40,677 nucleotides of DNA. It comes from Mesorhizobium sp. LNHC252B00 (GTDB lineage: Bacteria; Pseudomonadota; Alphaproteobacteria; Rhizobiales; Rhizobiaceae). Within the stretch, counting starts at the first letter, position 1. Each line of letters begins with the position of its first letter. The stretch lies in NCBI RefSeq assembly GCF_000502955.1, contig NZ_AYWO01000021.1:20749-61425 (forward strand). Reading direction: 5' to 3'. The notes under the pieces are model-generated. The model was not told where the DNA came from and searched no databases. It saw only the letters and a program-made list of their open reading frames with translations. A program made the translations under genes and the position numbers. Below, one piece after another: positions 24,555-31,749 of the stretch.

Positions 24555-25762
24555 GGCATCAGCGGCGTCTGCATCATCTGCAGATGCAGTTCCTTGCCCG
24601 TGTAGGGATGCGCGTCGCAGACCGCCTCGTCGAGTTCGACGCCGAGGCCGGGCTCCTTCGACGGGATGACGTTGCCGTCCTGCCACTCGATCTTCTTCTT
24701 CAGCAGCGTGGCGTGAAACCCGTCCCACTGCTTCAGCGATTCGAGGATGAGGAAATTGGGCAGCGTCACCGCCAACTGGATGTTGGCGGCACCGACGATC
24801 GGTCCGCAGTAGCAATGCGGGGCGATCTGGATGTGGTAGGCCTCCGCCATGGCGGCGATCTTCTTGGTTTCCAGGATGCCGCCCGAGCGGCCGAGGTCCG
24901 GCTGCAGGATGGTCGCGGCGCGGTTCTCGATGACGCGAGCGAACTCGAATTTAGTCGTCAGCCGTTCGCCGGTGGCGATCGGGATCGAGGTCGCGCGGGC
25001 CACTTGGGCCATGACCTCTGGCATGTCAGGCGGCACCGGCTCTTCGAACCAAAGCGGATCATAAGGCTCGATGGCGCGCGCCATGCGTAGCGCGCCGGAG
25101 GCGGTGAACTGGCCGTGTGTGCCGAACAATATGTCGGCGCGCGTGCCGACCGCCTCGCGGATCGCCTTGACCATACGGGTGGACAGGTCGATGTCGACAA
25201 GCCGCGGCTGGTGGCCGTCAAAGGCGGTGTAGGGGCCGGCTGGATCGAGCTTGACGGCGTTGAACCCCTGCTCGACATATTCGAGCGCGCAGGCGGCGGC
25301 GAGATCGGGATCGTTGTAGACGTTCTTGCCGTGCGCGTCCTCGGAATGGACGCTGCCGGTGTGCGGGTAGAGATAGGTGTAGGAGCGCAGCGTCTCGTGC
25401 ACCTGGCCACCGAGCAGTTTGTAGACCGGCTTGTCGGCCTCCTTGCCGATAATGTCCCAGCAGGCCATCTCCAGCGCCGAGAAGCAACCCATGCCGGACA
25501 CATCGGGACGCTGGGTGAAACCCGAGGAATAGGCGCGGCGGAAGAAGTTCTCGATGTCGTGCGGATCGCGGCCGACGAGATAGCGCTCGGCCATGTCCTC
25601 GACCATCCTCGCCGTGACATGGGCCGAGAAGGTGGCGTTGTAGGCCTCGCCATAGCCGACCACGCCGCCGTCTGTGGTGAGCTTGACGAAGATGAAATAC
25701 TTGCCGCCGATGCCGGGCGGCGGGTTGCCGACAACCCAGGTCTTGACGTCGGTGATCTTCAT
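24551..25762 (-). CDS. Enolase-superfamily enzyme, acid-sugar dehydratase-like (mandelate racemase/MLE family)
   Basis: 403-residue enzyme of the mandelate racemase/muconate lactonizing group, closest by eye to galactonate dehydratase types. N-terminal capping domain about 1-125; the barrel carries KLDP at 171-174, THGQF at 215-219, WFEEP at 238-242, GERL at 266-269, QPDLGRSGGI at 287-296 and APHCYCGPI at 314-322. E240 and E266 are metal-ligand-type positions, with H216 and H316 as candidate bases. The aspartate expected two residues before H216 (DxH in GalD) is G214 here, so metal binding may differ. ATG at 25762 follows GGAGGACC and overlaps the GMC gene stop by 4 bases. The open frame extends further upstream but is only a shadow of the GMC gene. 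Confidence 0.88.
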   Translation of the reverse strand: MKITDVKTWVVGNPPPGIGGKYFIFVKLTTDGGVVGYGEAYNATFSAHVTARMVEDMAERYLVGRDPHDIENFFRRAYSSGFTQRPDVSGMGCFSALEMACWDIIGKEADKPVYKLLGGQVHETLRSYTYLYPHTGSVHSEDAHGKNVYNDPDLAAACALEYVEQGFNAVKLDPAGPYTAFDGHQPRLVDIDLSTRMVKAIREAVGTRADILFGTHGQFTASGALRMARAIEPYDPLWFEEPVPPDMPEVMAQVARATSIPIATGERLTTKFEFARVIENRAATILQPDLGRSGGILETKKIAAMAEAYHIQIAPHCYCGPIVGAANIQLAVTLPNFLILESLKQWDGFHATLLKKKIEWQDGNVIPSKEPGLGVELDEAVCDAHPYTGKELHLQMMQTPLMP

Positions 25763-27375
25763 CTTTGGTCCTCCAGAACCAACTCGGCGCCCTTCCAACC
25801 GGTCATGATCGAGGCGGCGTTGGTGTTGCCGGTGATGTTGTCGGGAAAGATCGAGGCATCGATGACGCGCAAGCCTTCGACGCCGTGCACCTTGAGACGC
25901 GGATCGACGACGGCGCGCGCGCGATCCGGCCCCATGCGGCAGGTCGACACCGGGTGATAGACGGTCCCCGAGCGCTTTCGGAAATCCTGTATCAGATCGG
26001 CGTCGGAAGTGATCGACGGACCGGGCAGGACCTCTTCCTCGATGATCTCGGCCATGGCGGGCATCGAGGCGATCTTGCGCACGAATTTCACCGCTGCCAG
26101 CATCTCCTGGACATCGGCATTGGTGGAATAGGCATTGGCGACAATTTTGGGGTAGTCGCGCGGGTTGCTGGAGCGGATCATGATCTCGCCACGGCTCGAC
26201 GGGCGGCAATTGGACAGGCCGATGGAAAAGCCCGGCCATGGATCCGGCGTCAGGATCGGGCGCTCTCCGCTCTTGGGAATGACGGTCGAGAAGGCCTGGA
26301 AATAGAGCTGCATGTTGGGCCGGCTGGCCGCCGGGTCGGTGCGGAAGAAGCCGCCGGCATTGTTCATCGACAGCGACAGCGGGCCCGAACGCGTCAGGAT
26401 GTATTGCATGCCGACCAAGAGCTTGCCCCACCACGGACGCAGGATCTGATTGAGCGTCGGCAGCCGGCCCTTGAAGGTATAGTTGATGCCGACATGATCC
26501 TGCAGATGCGCACCGACATTTTCGTTGGCGTGAACGACGGGAATGCCCAGCCCCCCAAGCAGAGCGGACGGGCCGACGCCGGACAGCTGCAGCAATTGCG
26601 GCGAGTTGACCGAACCGCCCGACAATATGACCTCGCGGCCGGCACGCGCCGTCTTCGTCTCGCCGTTCTGCAGATATTCGACGCCAACGGCGCGCTTGCC
26701 CTCGAACAGGACCCTGGTCGCCAGCGCGTTCATCTCGACGCGGACATTGGCGCGTCTCATTGCCGGACGCAGGAAGGCGCGCGCCGCCGACATGCGGCGG
26801 CCGTTGCGGGTCGAGATCTGGTAGACGCCGACGCCTTCCTGGACGGCACCGTTGAAATCCGGGTTGAGCGCCAGGCCGGCCTGCTGGCCGGCAGCGAGAT
26901 AGCGCCTGGTCAGCGGGTGGACGGCGTCGGCACAGTCGGTGATGTGCAGCGGTCCGCCGATGCCGCGCCATTGGTCGGCGCCGGCCTGGTTGTCCTCGAG
27001 CGCCTTGAAGGCGGGCAACAGGTCGTCATAACCCCAGCCGGGATTGCCGGCGTCGCGCCAGGCGTCGAAATCCTCGCGCGCGCCCCTGATCCAGACCATG
27101 GCGTTGATCGAGCTCGAACCGCCGAGCAGCTTGCCGCGCGGCCAGTGGTCGGCATTGCCGGCAAGGCCCGGGTCCGGCTCGGCCTTATAGTTCCAGTTGA
27201 CATCAGGATCGAAGAAGGTCTTGCCGTAGCCGAGCGGCATCTGCACGTAGAAGCGGCGGTCGGTGCCGCCGGCCTCCAGCACCAGCACCGAAAAGCGCCC
27301 GGAGGCCGAGAGTTTGTCGGCCAGGACCGAGCCGGCCGAGCCGGAGCCGACGATAATGAAATCATAGGTCTGCAT
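25759..27375 (-). CDS. GMC-family FAD oxidoreductase (choline/alcohol dehydrogenase-like)
   Basis: 538-residue flavoenzyme that oxidises alcohol groups. FAD-binding IIVGSGSAGSVLADKL (7-22) and VLEAGG (32-37); GMC signature 1 RGKLLGGSSSINAMVWIRG (80-98); signature 2 ILSGGSVNSPQLLQLSGVG; and C-terminal YHPVSTCRMG with H474 and N517 in the positions of the catalytic pair. It resembles BetA-type choline dehydrogenase, but no bet genes are nearby. It is the first gene of an operon with the dehydratase-like and dehydrogenase genes, all joined by 4-base overlaps, so the substrate is more likely a polyol or sugar. ATG at 27375 is preferred to the longer frame from 27519. Confidence 0.9.
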   Translation of the reverse strand: MQTYDFIIVGSGSAGSVLADKLSASGRFSVLVLEAGGTDRRFYVQMPLGYGKTFFDPDVNWNYKAEPDPGLAGNADHWPRGKLLGGSSSINAMVWIRGAREDFDAWRDAGNPGWGYDDLLPAFKALEDNQAGADQWRGIGGPLHITDCADAVHPLTRRYLAAGQQAGLALNPDFNGAVQEGVGVYQISTRNGRRMSAARAFLRPAMRRANVRVEMNALATRVLFEGKRAVGVEYLQNGETKTARAGREVILSGGSVNSPQLLQLSGVGPSALLGGLGIPVVHANENVGAHLQDHVGINYTFKGRLPTLNQILRPWWGKLLVGMQYILTRSGPLSLSMNNAGGFFRTDPAASRPNMQLYFQAFSTVIPKSGERPILTPDPWPGFSIGLSNCRPSSRGEIMIRSSNPRDYPKIVANAYSTNADVQEMLAAVKFVRKIASMPAMAEIIEEEVLPGPSITSDADLIQDFRKRSGTVYHPVSTCRMGPDRARAVVDPRLKVHGVEGLRVIDASIFPDNITGNTNAASIMTGWKGAELVLEDQR

Positions 27376-27571
27376 GATGGTCTGCACGATTGGTTTGGGC
27401 GGCGCCGGAAATCTGGCGCAGCCTAGACGCCATGGGTTCACCGCGTAGCCGTGCCTTCCGGCATCAGTTGTGAAAAAAGCGACCGTCGAAATGGTCGGGT
27501 TCGAGGGGATTCCGGACAATCGTGCTTGATATGCACCGGCTCGACGGCCTATGCGATGGCATTACTTTGGC

Positions 27572-27614
27572 GCATGATTTTTTCCGAAAAGTCTGCAACT
27601 TTTCGGAATCATGC
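27572..27614. repeat. GAGCATGATC-type hairpin repeat, copy 2
   Basis: GCATGATT (27572-27579) pairs with AATCATGC (27607-27614), and the inner TTTCCGAAAAGT faces ACTTTTCGGAA. It is a second copy of the repeat at 5843-5891, shorter by a few bases. It lies 31 bases before the PurC start codon in the divergent region shared with the GMC operon, so it would be in the 5' leader of one of the two transcripts. Confidence 0.78.
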
Positions 27615-27645
27615 TCTGGCCAATCTGCGGAAGGCAGGAAATCAT

Positions 27646-28587
27646 ATGCGGACCCTTCCTGACGCGTTCATTCCCGAACTGCCGGGCCACTACAGCGGCA
27701 AGGTCCGCGAAAACTACGATTTGGCGGATGGCAGGCGCATCATCATCGCAACCGATCGCCTCAGCGCCTTCGACACCATCCTGACTTCGATCCCATACAA
27801 GGGAGAGATCCTCACCCAGACGGCTCGGTACTGGTTCGAGGAAACAGCCGATATCTGCCCGAACCATGTCCTGGAGTATCCCGACCCGAACGTCGTCGTC
27901 GGCACAAGGCTCGACATCCTGCCGGTCGAGATCGTCGTGCGTGGTTATCTGGCGGGAACCACCAGCACCTCGATCCTGACCCGCTATCGTCGCGGCGAAC
28001 GGGAGATGTACGGGATGCGCCTGCCGGACGGGCTGCGCGACAATGAAAAACTGGCGGAGCCGATCATCACGCCGACCAGCAAGGCTTCGCGGGGTGGTCA
28101 TGACGAGCCCCTGTCCAAAGCCGAGATCCTTGAACAGGGCCTGCTCACGAAGGCGCAGTGGGATATCGTATCGGGCTATGCCTTACAGCTGTTCGCTCGC
28201 GGCCAGCAGCGCGCCGCCGAGCGAGGCCTCATCCTCGCCGATACGAAATACGAATTCGGCACCGATAGGAACGGCACCATCATTCTTGCCGACGAAATCC
28301 ATACGCCCGACAGCAGCCGGTACTGGATCGCGGCGAGTTACGAACAGGCGCTCGCCAGCGGCAGCCGGCCGGAGAGTTTTGACAAGGATTTCATCCGTTC
28401 TTGGGTGTCGGCTAGGTGCGATCCCTACAGCGACCCTGTCCCCGAGATACCCGACCAGATCGTCGAACAGGCCTCCAGGGTCTATGCGCAGGCTTATGAG
28501 TCGATCACGGGCAAGGAGTTCTCTCCCGATCTTTCCGGGGACACAGTCCTCGATCGCATTCGCACGAACCTTGAGCGTTACTTTTAG
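27646..28587 (+). CDS. purC: Phosphoribosylaminoimidazole-succinocarboxamide synthase, long form
   Basis: SAICAR synthetase, the ATP-dependent step joining aspartate to CAIR in purine synthesis. 313 residues, longer than the usual bacterial form (about 240-255) and closer in size to fungal enzymes. Motifs: GKVRENYDL (18-26), [10 protein letters not shown] (34-43), [13 protein letters not shown] (93-105), and [11 protein letters not shown] followed by [15 protein letters not shown], which cover both PurC signatures. ATG at 27646 has AGGCAGGA upstream. It is not in a pur operon, so it may be a second, independently regulated copy. Confidence 0.93.
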   Translation: MRTLPDAFIPELPGHYSGKVRENYDLADGRRIIIATDRLSAFDTILTSIPYKGEILTQTARYWFEETADICPNHVLEYPDPNVVVGTRLDILPVEIVVRGYLAGTTSTSILTRYRRGEREMYGMRLPDGLRDNEKLAEPIITPTSKASRGGHDEPLSKAEILEQGLLTKAQWDIVSGYALQLFARGQQRAAERGLILADTKYEFGTDRNGTIILADEIHTPDSSRYWIAASYEQALASGSRPESFDKDFIRSWVSARCDPYSDPVPEIPDQIVEQASRVYAQAYESITGKEFSPDLSGDTVLDRIRTNLERYF

Positions 28588-28691
28588 CGGCCAAGTGAGC
28601 CTTCGCCGGGGGCAGTCGGCAGTGGCGCGTTGACCTGTCGGCGCCATGACGTTACGGGATCGAGGGCAACCGGTCTCGAAGGATTTTCCCC

Positions 28692-29087
28692 ATGGTGCAC
28701 TATGCGGATGGACGGCCGATCGGAGACCTGACGTTGCGCACGCTGGCCATGCCTTCGGATGCCAATGCAGCCGGCGACATCTTCGGCGGCTGGGTGATGG
28801 CGCAGATGGACCTGGCCTGCGGCATCCGCGCTGCCGAGCGCGCCAAGGGCCGCGTGGTGACGGCGGCGGTCAAGGAAATGTCTTTCGCCAAGGCGATGAA
28901 GATCGGCGACACGCTGTGCATCTACACCCATGTCGAGCGCGTCGGCCGCACCTCGATGACGCTCAAGGTCGAAGCCTGGGCGCAACGCTACCTTTCCGAC
29001 CTGATGGAAAAAGTTACCCATGCCGATTTCGTCATGGTGGCGCTGGACGGCGAGGGCAAGCCGAAAGCGGTTCCTGCCGAAGGCTGA
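28692..29087 (+). CDS. Acyl-CoA thioesterase (hotdog fold, YciA-like)
   Basis: 131-residue hotdog-fold thioesterase. DANAAGDIFGGWVMAQMDLA (23-42) is the family motif carrying the catalytic acid region and the hotdog helix; VVTAAVKEMSFAKAMKIGD and THVERVGRTSMTLKVE complete the fold. YciA-type enzymes hydrolyse medium- and long-chain acyl-CoA as hexamers. The gene follows purC by 104 bases on the same strand and converges with the HxlR gene. Confidence 0.9.
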   Translation: MVHYADGRPIGDLTLRTLAMPSDANAAGDIFGGWVMAQMDLACGIRAAERAKGRVVTAAVKEMSFAKAMKIGDTLCIYTHVERVGRTSMTLKVEAWAQRYLSDLMEKVTHADFVMVALDGEGKPKAVPAEG

Positions 29088-29180
29088 TGGAAGCCGGTTC
29101 TCCAGCGCTCAGTCATTTGTAACACCAGGTGATGCGCTTCGGGACATACACGCTTCGTCGCTCACCGCAAATTCCGGATA

Positions 29181-29195
29181 CCTTGCCAGGCAAGG
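29181..29195. repeat. Short palindrome between thioesterase and HxlR genes
   Basis: CCTTGCC-A-GGCAAGG, 7-base arms with a single central base, lies just downstream of the HxlR stop and 93 bases after the thioesterase stop. The one-base centre makes a tight RNA hairpin unlikely with all pairs formed; a protein site or a weak bidirectional terminator is possible. Confidence 0.3.
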
Positions 29196-29198
29196 ATT

Positions 29199-29567
29199 TC
29201 AGGCATGCATACCGTCGAATTTTTCACGTGCGGCCCGCACGCGCGCGGTGTTCCTGCGCGCCCATTCACCAAGCGCGCTGACCGGGATCAGCAACTCGTG
29301 ACCGAGCTCGGTCAGTTCGTAGTCGACACGCGGCGGGATGGTCGGGTACACGGTGCGGGTGACGAAGCCGTCGCGCTCCAGCCCACGCAAGGTCGTAGTC
29401 AGCATCTTCTGTGAAATGCCGCCGACGGCTGCGCGCAATTCGTTGAAGCGCAGCGGTCCGTCGCCCAGCTTGCCAACCACCAGAACGGTCCATTTGTCAC
29501 CGACGCGCTGCAGGATTTCGGAGATGGCGCGACAATCCTCGGTGCGGTGCGGGTGCCTCAGTAACAA
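29199..29567 (-). CDS. HxlR-family winged-helix regulator
   Basis: 122-residue DNA-binding protein: DCRAISEILQRVGDKWTVLV (11-30), then LRFNELRAAVGGISQKMLT (recognition region) and the wing VYPTIPPRVDYELTELG. C12 sits where redox-sensing HxlR proteins such as YodB keep their N-terminal cysteine. I favour the TTG at 29567: AAGGAGG lies 7 bases before it and the conserved part begins soon after. The ATG at 29606 has no ribosome site and lies inside the proposed promoter. It is divergent from a flavin reductase gene, its likely target. Confidence 0.88.
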   Translation of the reverse strand: MLLRHPHRTEDCRAISEILQRVGDKWTVLVVGKLGDGPLRFNELRAAVGGISQKMLTTTLRGLERDGFVTRTVYPTIPPRVDYELTELGHELLIPVSALGEWARRNTARVRAAREKFDGMHA

Positions 29568-29591
29568 AAAGGTGCCTCCTTGCGTCGGGAG

Positions 29592-29631
29592 TTGACAGTA
29601 TCTCATATAGCGCCGGTATCTAAATGATACC
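29592..29631 (+). promoter_or_regulatory. Divergent promoter with perfect inverted repeat, likely HxlR operator
   Basis: GGTATC-TAAAT-GATACC (29615-29631) is an exact inverted repeat with a 5-base centre. On the plus strand TTGACA (29592-29597) and TATCTA (29617-29622) are possible -35/-10 elements with a long 19-base spacer; the repeat overlaps the -10. On the minus strand TATATG near 29605 is a possible -10 for the regulator gene. A related GTATCT half-site occurs at 29598-29603. Position and symmetry suit a dimeric HxlR protein repressing both genes. Confidence 0.55.
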
Positions 29632-29656
29632 AGCTTTTACTGAATGGAGAGCCCCC

Positions 29657-30262
29657 ATGTCAAAACCCAAAATCGCCATCGTCATCGGTTCGACACGCGC
29701 CGCGCGTTTCGCCGATGTGCCGACCGAATGGATCGCCAAGATCGCCAAGTCACATGCCGACATCAACGTCGAGATCGTCGACCTGCGTGACTTTCCGCTG
29801 CCTTTCTTCGACGAGGTTGCATCCTCTGCCTGGGTGCCGTCGACGAATGAAGTGGCACAGCGCTGGCAAAGGAAGGTCGCCGAATTCGATGGCTTCATCT
29901 TCACCGCCGCCGAATACAATCATGGTCCGACGGCTGTGCTGAAGAATGCCATCGATTACGCGGCCAACGAATGGAACAAGAAGCCGGCCGGGTTTGTCGG
30001 CTATGGCAGCGTCGGTGGTTCCCGCGCCGTCGAGCAGCTCCGCCTTCATGCGGTCGAATTGCAGATGGCGCCGGTCAAGTCCGCCGTCCATATCGCCTGG
30101 GGCGATTTCCTTGCCGTCCGCCAGGGCGAGAAGAAGCTGGAAGATCTCGAGCATCTGAACCAAGCCGCTACCGCGCTGGTCAACGATGTTGCGTGGTGGG
30201 CCAAGGTGCTCAAGGCAGCGCGTCAGGCCGATGCCGTTGCCGAGGAAGTCAGGGCGGCCTGA
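29657..30262 (+). CDS. NADPH-dependent FMN reductase
   Basis: 201-residue flavodoxin-like reductase. IVIGSTRAARFADVP (9-23) is the FMN phosphate loop, VDLRDFPLPFFDE follows, and FTAAEYNHGPTAVLKNAIDY (about 91-110) is the characteristic second FMN-binding block. Such enzymes (azoreductase/chromate-quinone reductase type) reduce flavins, quinones or azo compounds with NADPH. It is divergent from the HxlR regulator with a shared operator, which supports a role in quinone or electrophile stress. A strong terminator follows. Confidence 0.92.
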   Translation: MSKPKIAIVIGSTRAARFADVPTEWIAKIAKSHADINVEIVDLRDFPLPFFDEVASSAWVPSTNEVAQRWQRKVAEFDGFIFTAAEYNHGPTAVLKNAIDYAANEWNKKPAGFVGYGSVGGSRAVEQLRLHAVELQMAPVKSAVHIAWGDFLAVRQGEKKLEDLEHLNQAATALVNDVAWWAKVLKAARQADAVAEEVRAA

Positions 30263-30292
30263 CCGCCGGTTCGAATTATCCTCCCAAGGATC

Positions 30293-30318
30293 AAGGGCGG
30301 CGCTTGCGCCGCCCTTTT
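30293..30318 (+). terminator. Rho-independent terminator of the FMN reductase gene
   Basis: AAGGGCGGCG-CTTG-CGCCGCCCTT followed by TT: a ten-pair stem, very G/C-rich, with a four-base loop and a short T-run, 30 bases after the stop codon. Confidence 0.88.
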
Positions 30319-30394
30319 CAATTGTTAGAGGCATGTCAATTGTCAGAGGCGGCCGCCTCCCGCGCCTGTCTTGACCGGACGATGCGGTCGGTGA

Positions 30395-30690
30395 GCGATC
30401 CGCCTCGTTGAGTTCGTCCGCACGGTGCCGACCCCATTGGCAGAGCGCCAGCAGGACCTGAAGGCGATGATCGGCCGCAACCAGTCGCTGAAAGGCTTCG
30501 CACTGCTGCCGTTGCTGTCTCCGACGTGCTGAGAACCAGCCTGTCCGAGCTGTTCCAACTGGCGGTCAGCGGCCGGCTTCGGGCAGCGATCAGCGGCTGC
30601 TTCCGGCTCTACCGGCCCGGCGAAGCGCACCGGTTGCTTGAGGAGCGCCGCTAGACGGGGAAAGTGGTGCTGGTGCCTTGGCGCCGCGGC
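30395..30690 (+). pseudogene. Remnant of a zinc-type quinone oxidoreductase/alcohol dehydrogenase (MDR family)
   Basis: The C-terminal quarter of an MDR-family oxidoreductase can be read across two frames. The first (about 30395-30529) gives DLKAMIGRNQSLKGFALLPL and stops with TGA at 30530-30532. A second frame takes over at 30526 with LRTSLSELFQLAVSGRLRAA, then SGCFRLYRPGEAHRLLEERR, an in-frame TAG at 30652-30654, and TGKVVLVPW. The last block normally reads LEERRxTGKVVLVP, so the TAG replaces a sense codon. No N-terminal part was found upstream. This is a decayed gene with at least one frameshift and one nonsense change. Confidence 0.75.
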
Positions 30691-30797
30691 GGACATGACG
30701 TCAATCGGGATTGGACCTCCATATGGGCGGTCCTGCCATCTGGTGCCGCCCTTTGCTCTGAGATATCCGGCTGCAATCCGTCACATGAGTTGAAGCC

Positions 30798-31712
30798 GTG
30801 AAGACATCCAGCCTGACCGGCGCCGTTTCCCCGATGATCCCGGTGCTCGTCTGCGCGCTCGGGATCTTCCTGCTGTCGGGGATGGACGCGGCGATGAAGA
30901 CGCTGGTCATTGCGGTGGGCGTCTATAACACGGTGCTGTGGCGCAGCATGCTGGCGACCGTGGTCGCGGGTGCTGCCTGGTCGACAGGGCCGCGCTCAAA
31001 GCCAACCTTTCCGGTGCTGAGGCTGCATGCGCTGCGTGCCGCAATTGTCGGCATCGTTCTGATATCCTTCTTCTGGGGTCTTGCCAGGCTGCCGCTGGCG
31101 GAGGCGATCGGGCTCAGCTTCGTGGCGCCCTTGTTCGCCCTTTTCCTCGCTGCGCTGCTGCTGGGCGAACGAATCCGGCGCCAGGCAATCTGGGCATCGT
31201 TGGCCGGCATCGCCGGCGTCGCGATCATCATGGCCGGCCAGTTCGGGCATGCAAGCACTACGCAGGATGCCGTGCTTGGCACGGCGGCGGTCCTTGTATC
31301 AACGGTGTTCTACGGCTACAATCTGATCCTCGCCCGGCAACAGGCGCAGTTGGCCAAGCCTATCGAGATCATGTTGTTCCAGAACCTTTGCGTTGCAATC
31401 ATCGTCGGTCTCGCGGCACCTTGGCTCGCCGTCGCCCTGCCGAATAATCTTTGGCTGCCGCTGGCCGGGGTGACGGGGCTGTCACTTGCAGGGCAATTCC
31501 TGATGAGCTGGGCCTACGCCCGCGCCGAGGCGCAATATCTGATCCCGACCGAATACTCGGCTTTTATCTGGGCGGTCGCGCTTGGCTGGTTCTTCTTCGG
31601 CGAGGAGGCGACCTGGACCACGCTGACCGGAGCATGCCTGATCGTCGCCGGCTGCCTGATCGCCGCGCGGGCAAATCCCCGGCTTGCCGAACCAATCGAA
31701 GCGGCGGTTTGA
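30798..31712 (+). CDS. EamA/DMT-family membrane transporter
   Basis: 304-residue inner-membrane protein with about ten helices and two EamA halves. LSGMDAAMKTLVIAVGVYNT and WRSMLATVVAGAAW mark the first helices; LRAAIVGIVLISFFWGLARL, LAEAIGLSFVAPLFALFLAA and LGERIRRQAIWASLAGIAGV give the first repeat; SAFIWAVALGWFFFGEEATW ends the second. Probably a metabolite exporter; substrate unknown. It is not closely similar by eye to the EamA protein at 6113-7018. GTG at 30798 is used; ATG at 30834 would trim 12 residues. It converges with the regulator gene, leaving 37 bases. Confidence 0.88.
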   Translation: MKTSSLTGAVSPMIPVLVCALGIFLLSGMDAAMKTLVIAVGVYNTVLWRSMLATVVAGAAWSTGPRSKPTFPVLRLHALRAAIVGIVLISFFWGLARLPLAEAIGLSFVAPLFALFLAALLLGERIRRQAIWASLAGIAGVAIIMAGQFGHASTTQDAVLGTAAVLVSTVFYGYNLILARQQAQLAKPIEIMLFQNLCVAIIVGLAAPWLAVALPNNLWLPLAGVTGLSLAGQFLMSWAYARAEAQYLIPTEYSAFIWAVALGWFFFGEEATWTTLTGACLIVAGCLIAARANPRLAEPIEAAV

Positions 31713-31749
31713 GGACGCACGTCCGTCCGCTCGGGACTCCGCCTGCGCG

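Noticed and set aside
25763..26971. N-terminal half of the 806-codon frame ending at 24551
   Set aside because: It overlaps the GMC gene in another frame; the dehydratase-like gene starts at 25762 with a strong ribosome site.
30268..30290. GGTTCGAAT similar to a tRNA T-arm
   Set aside because: No acceptor stem, anticodon arm or CCA end can be drawn around it; it is spacer before the terminator.
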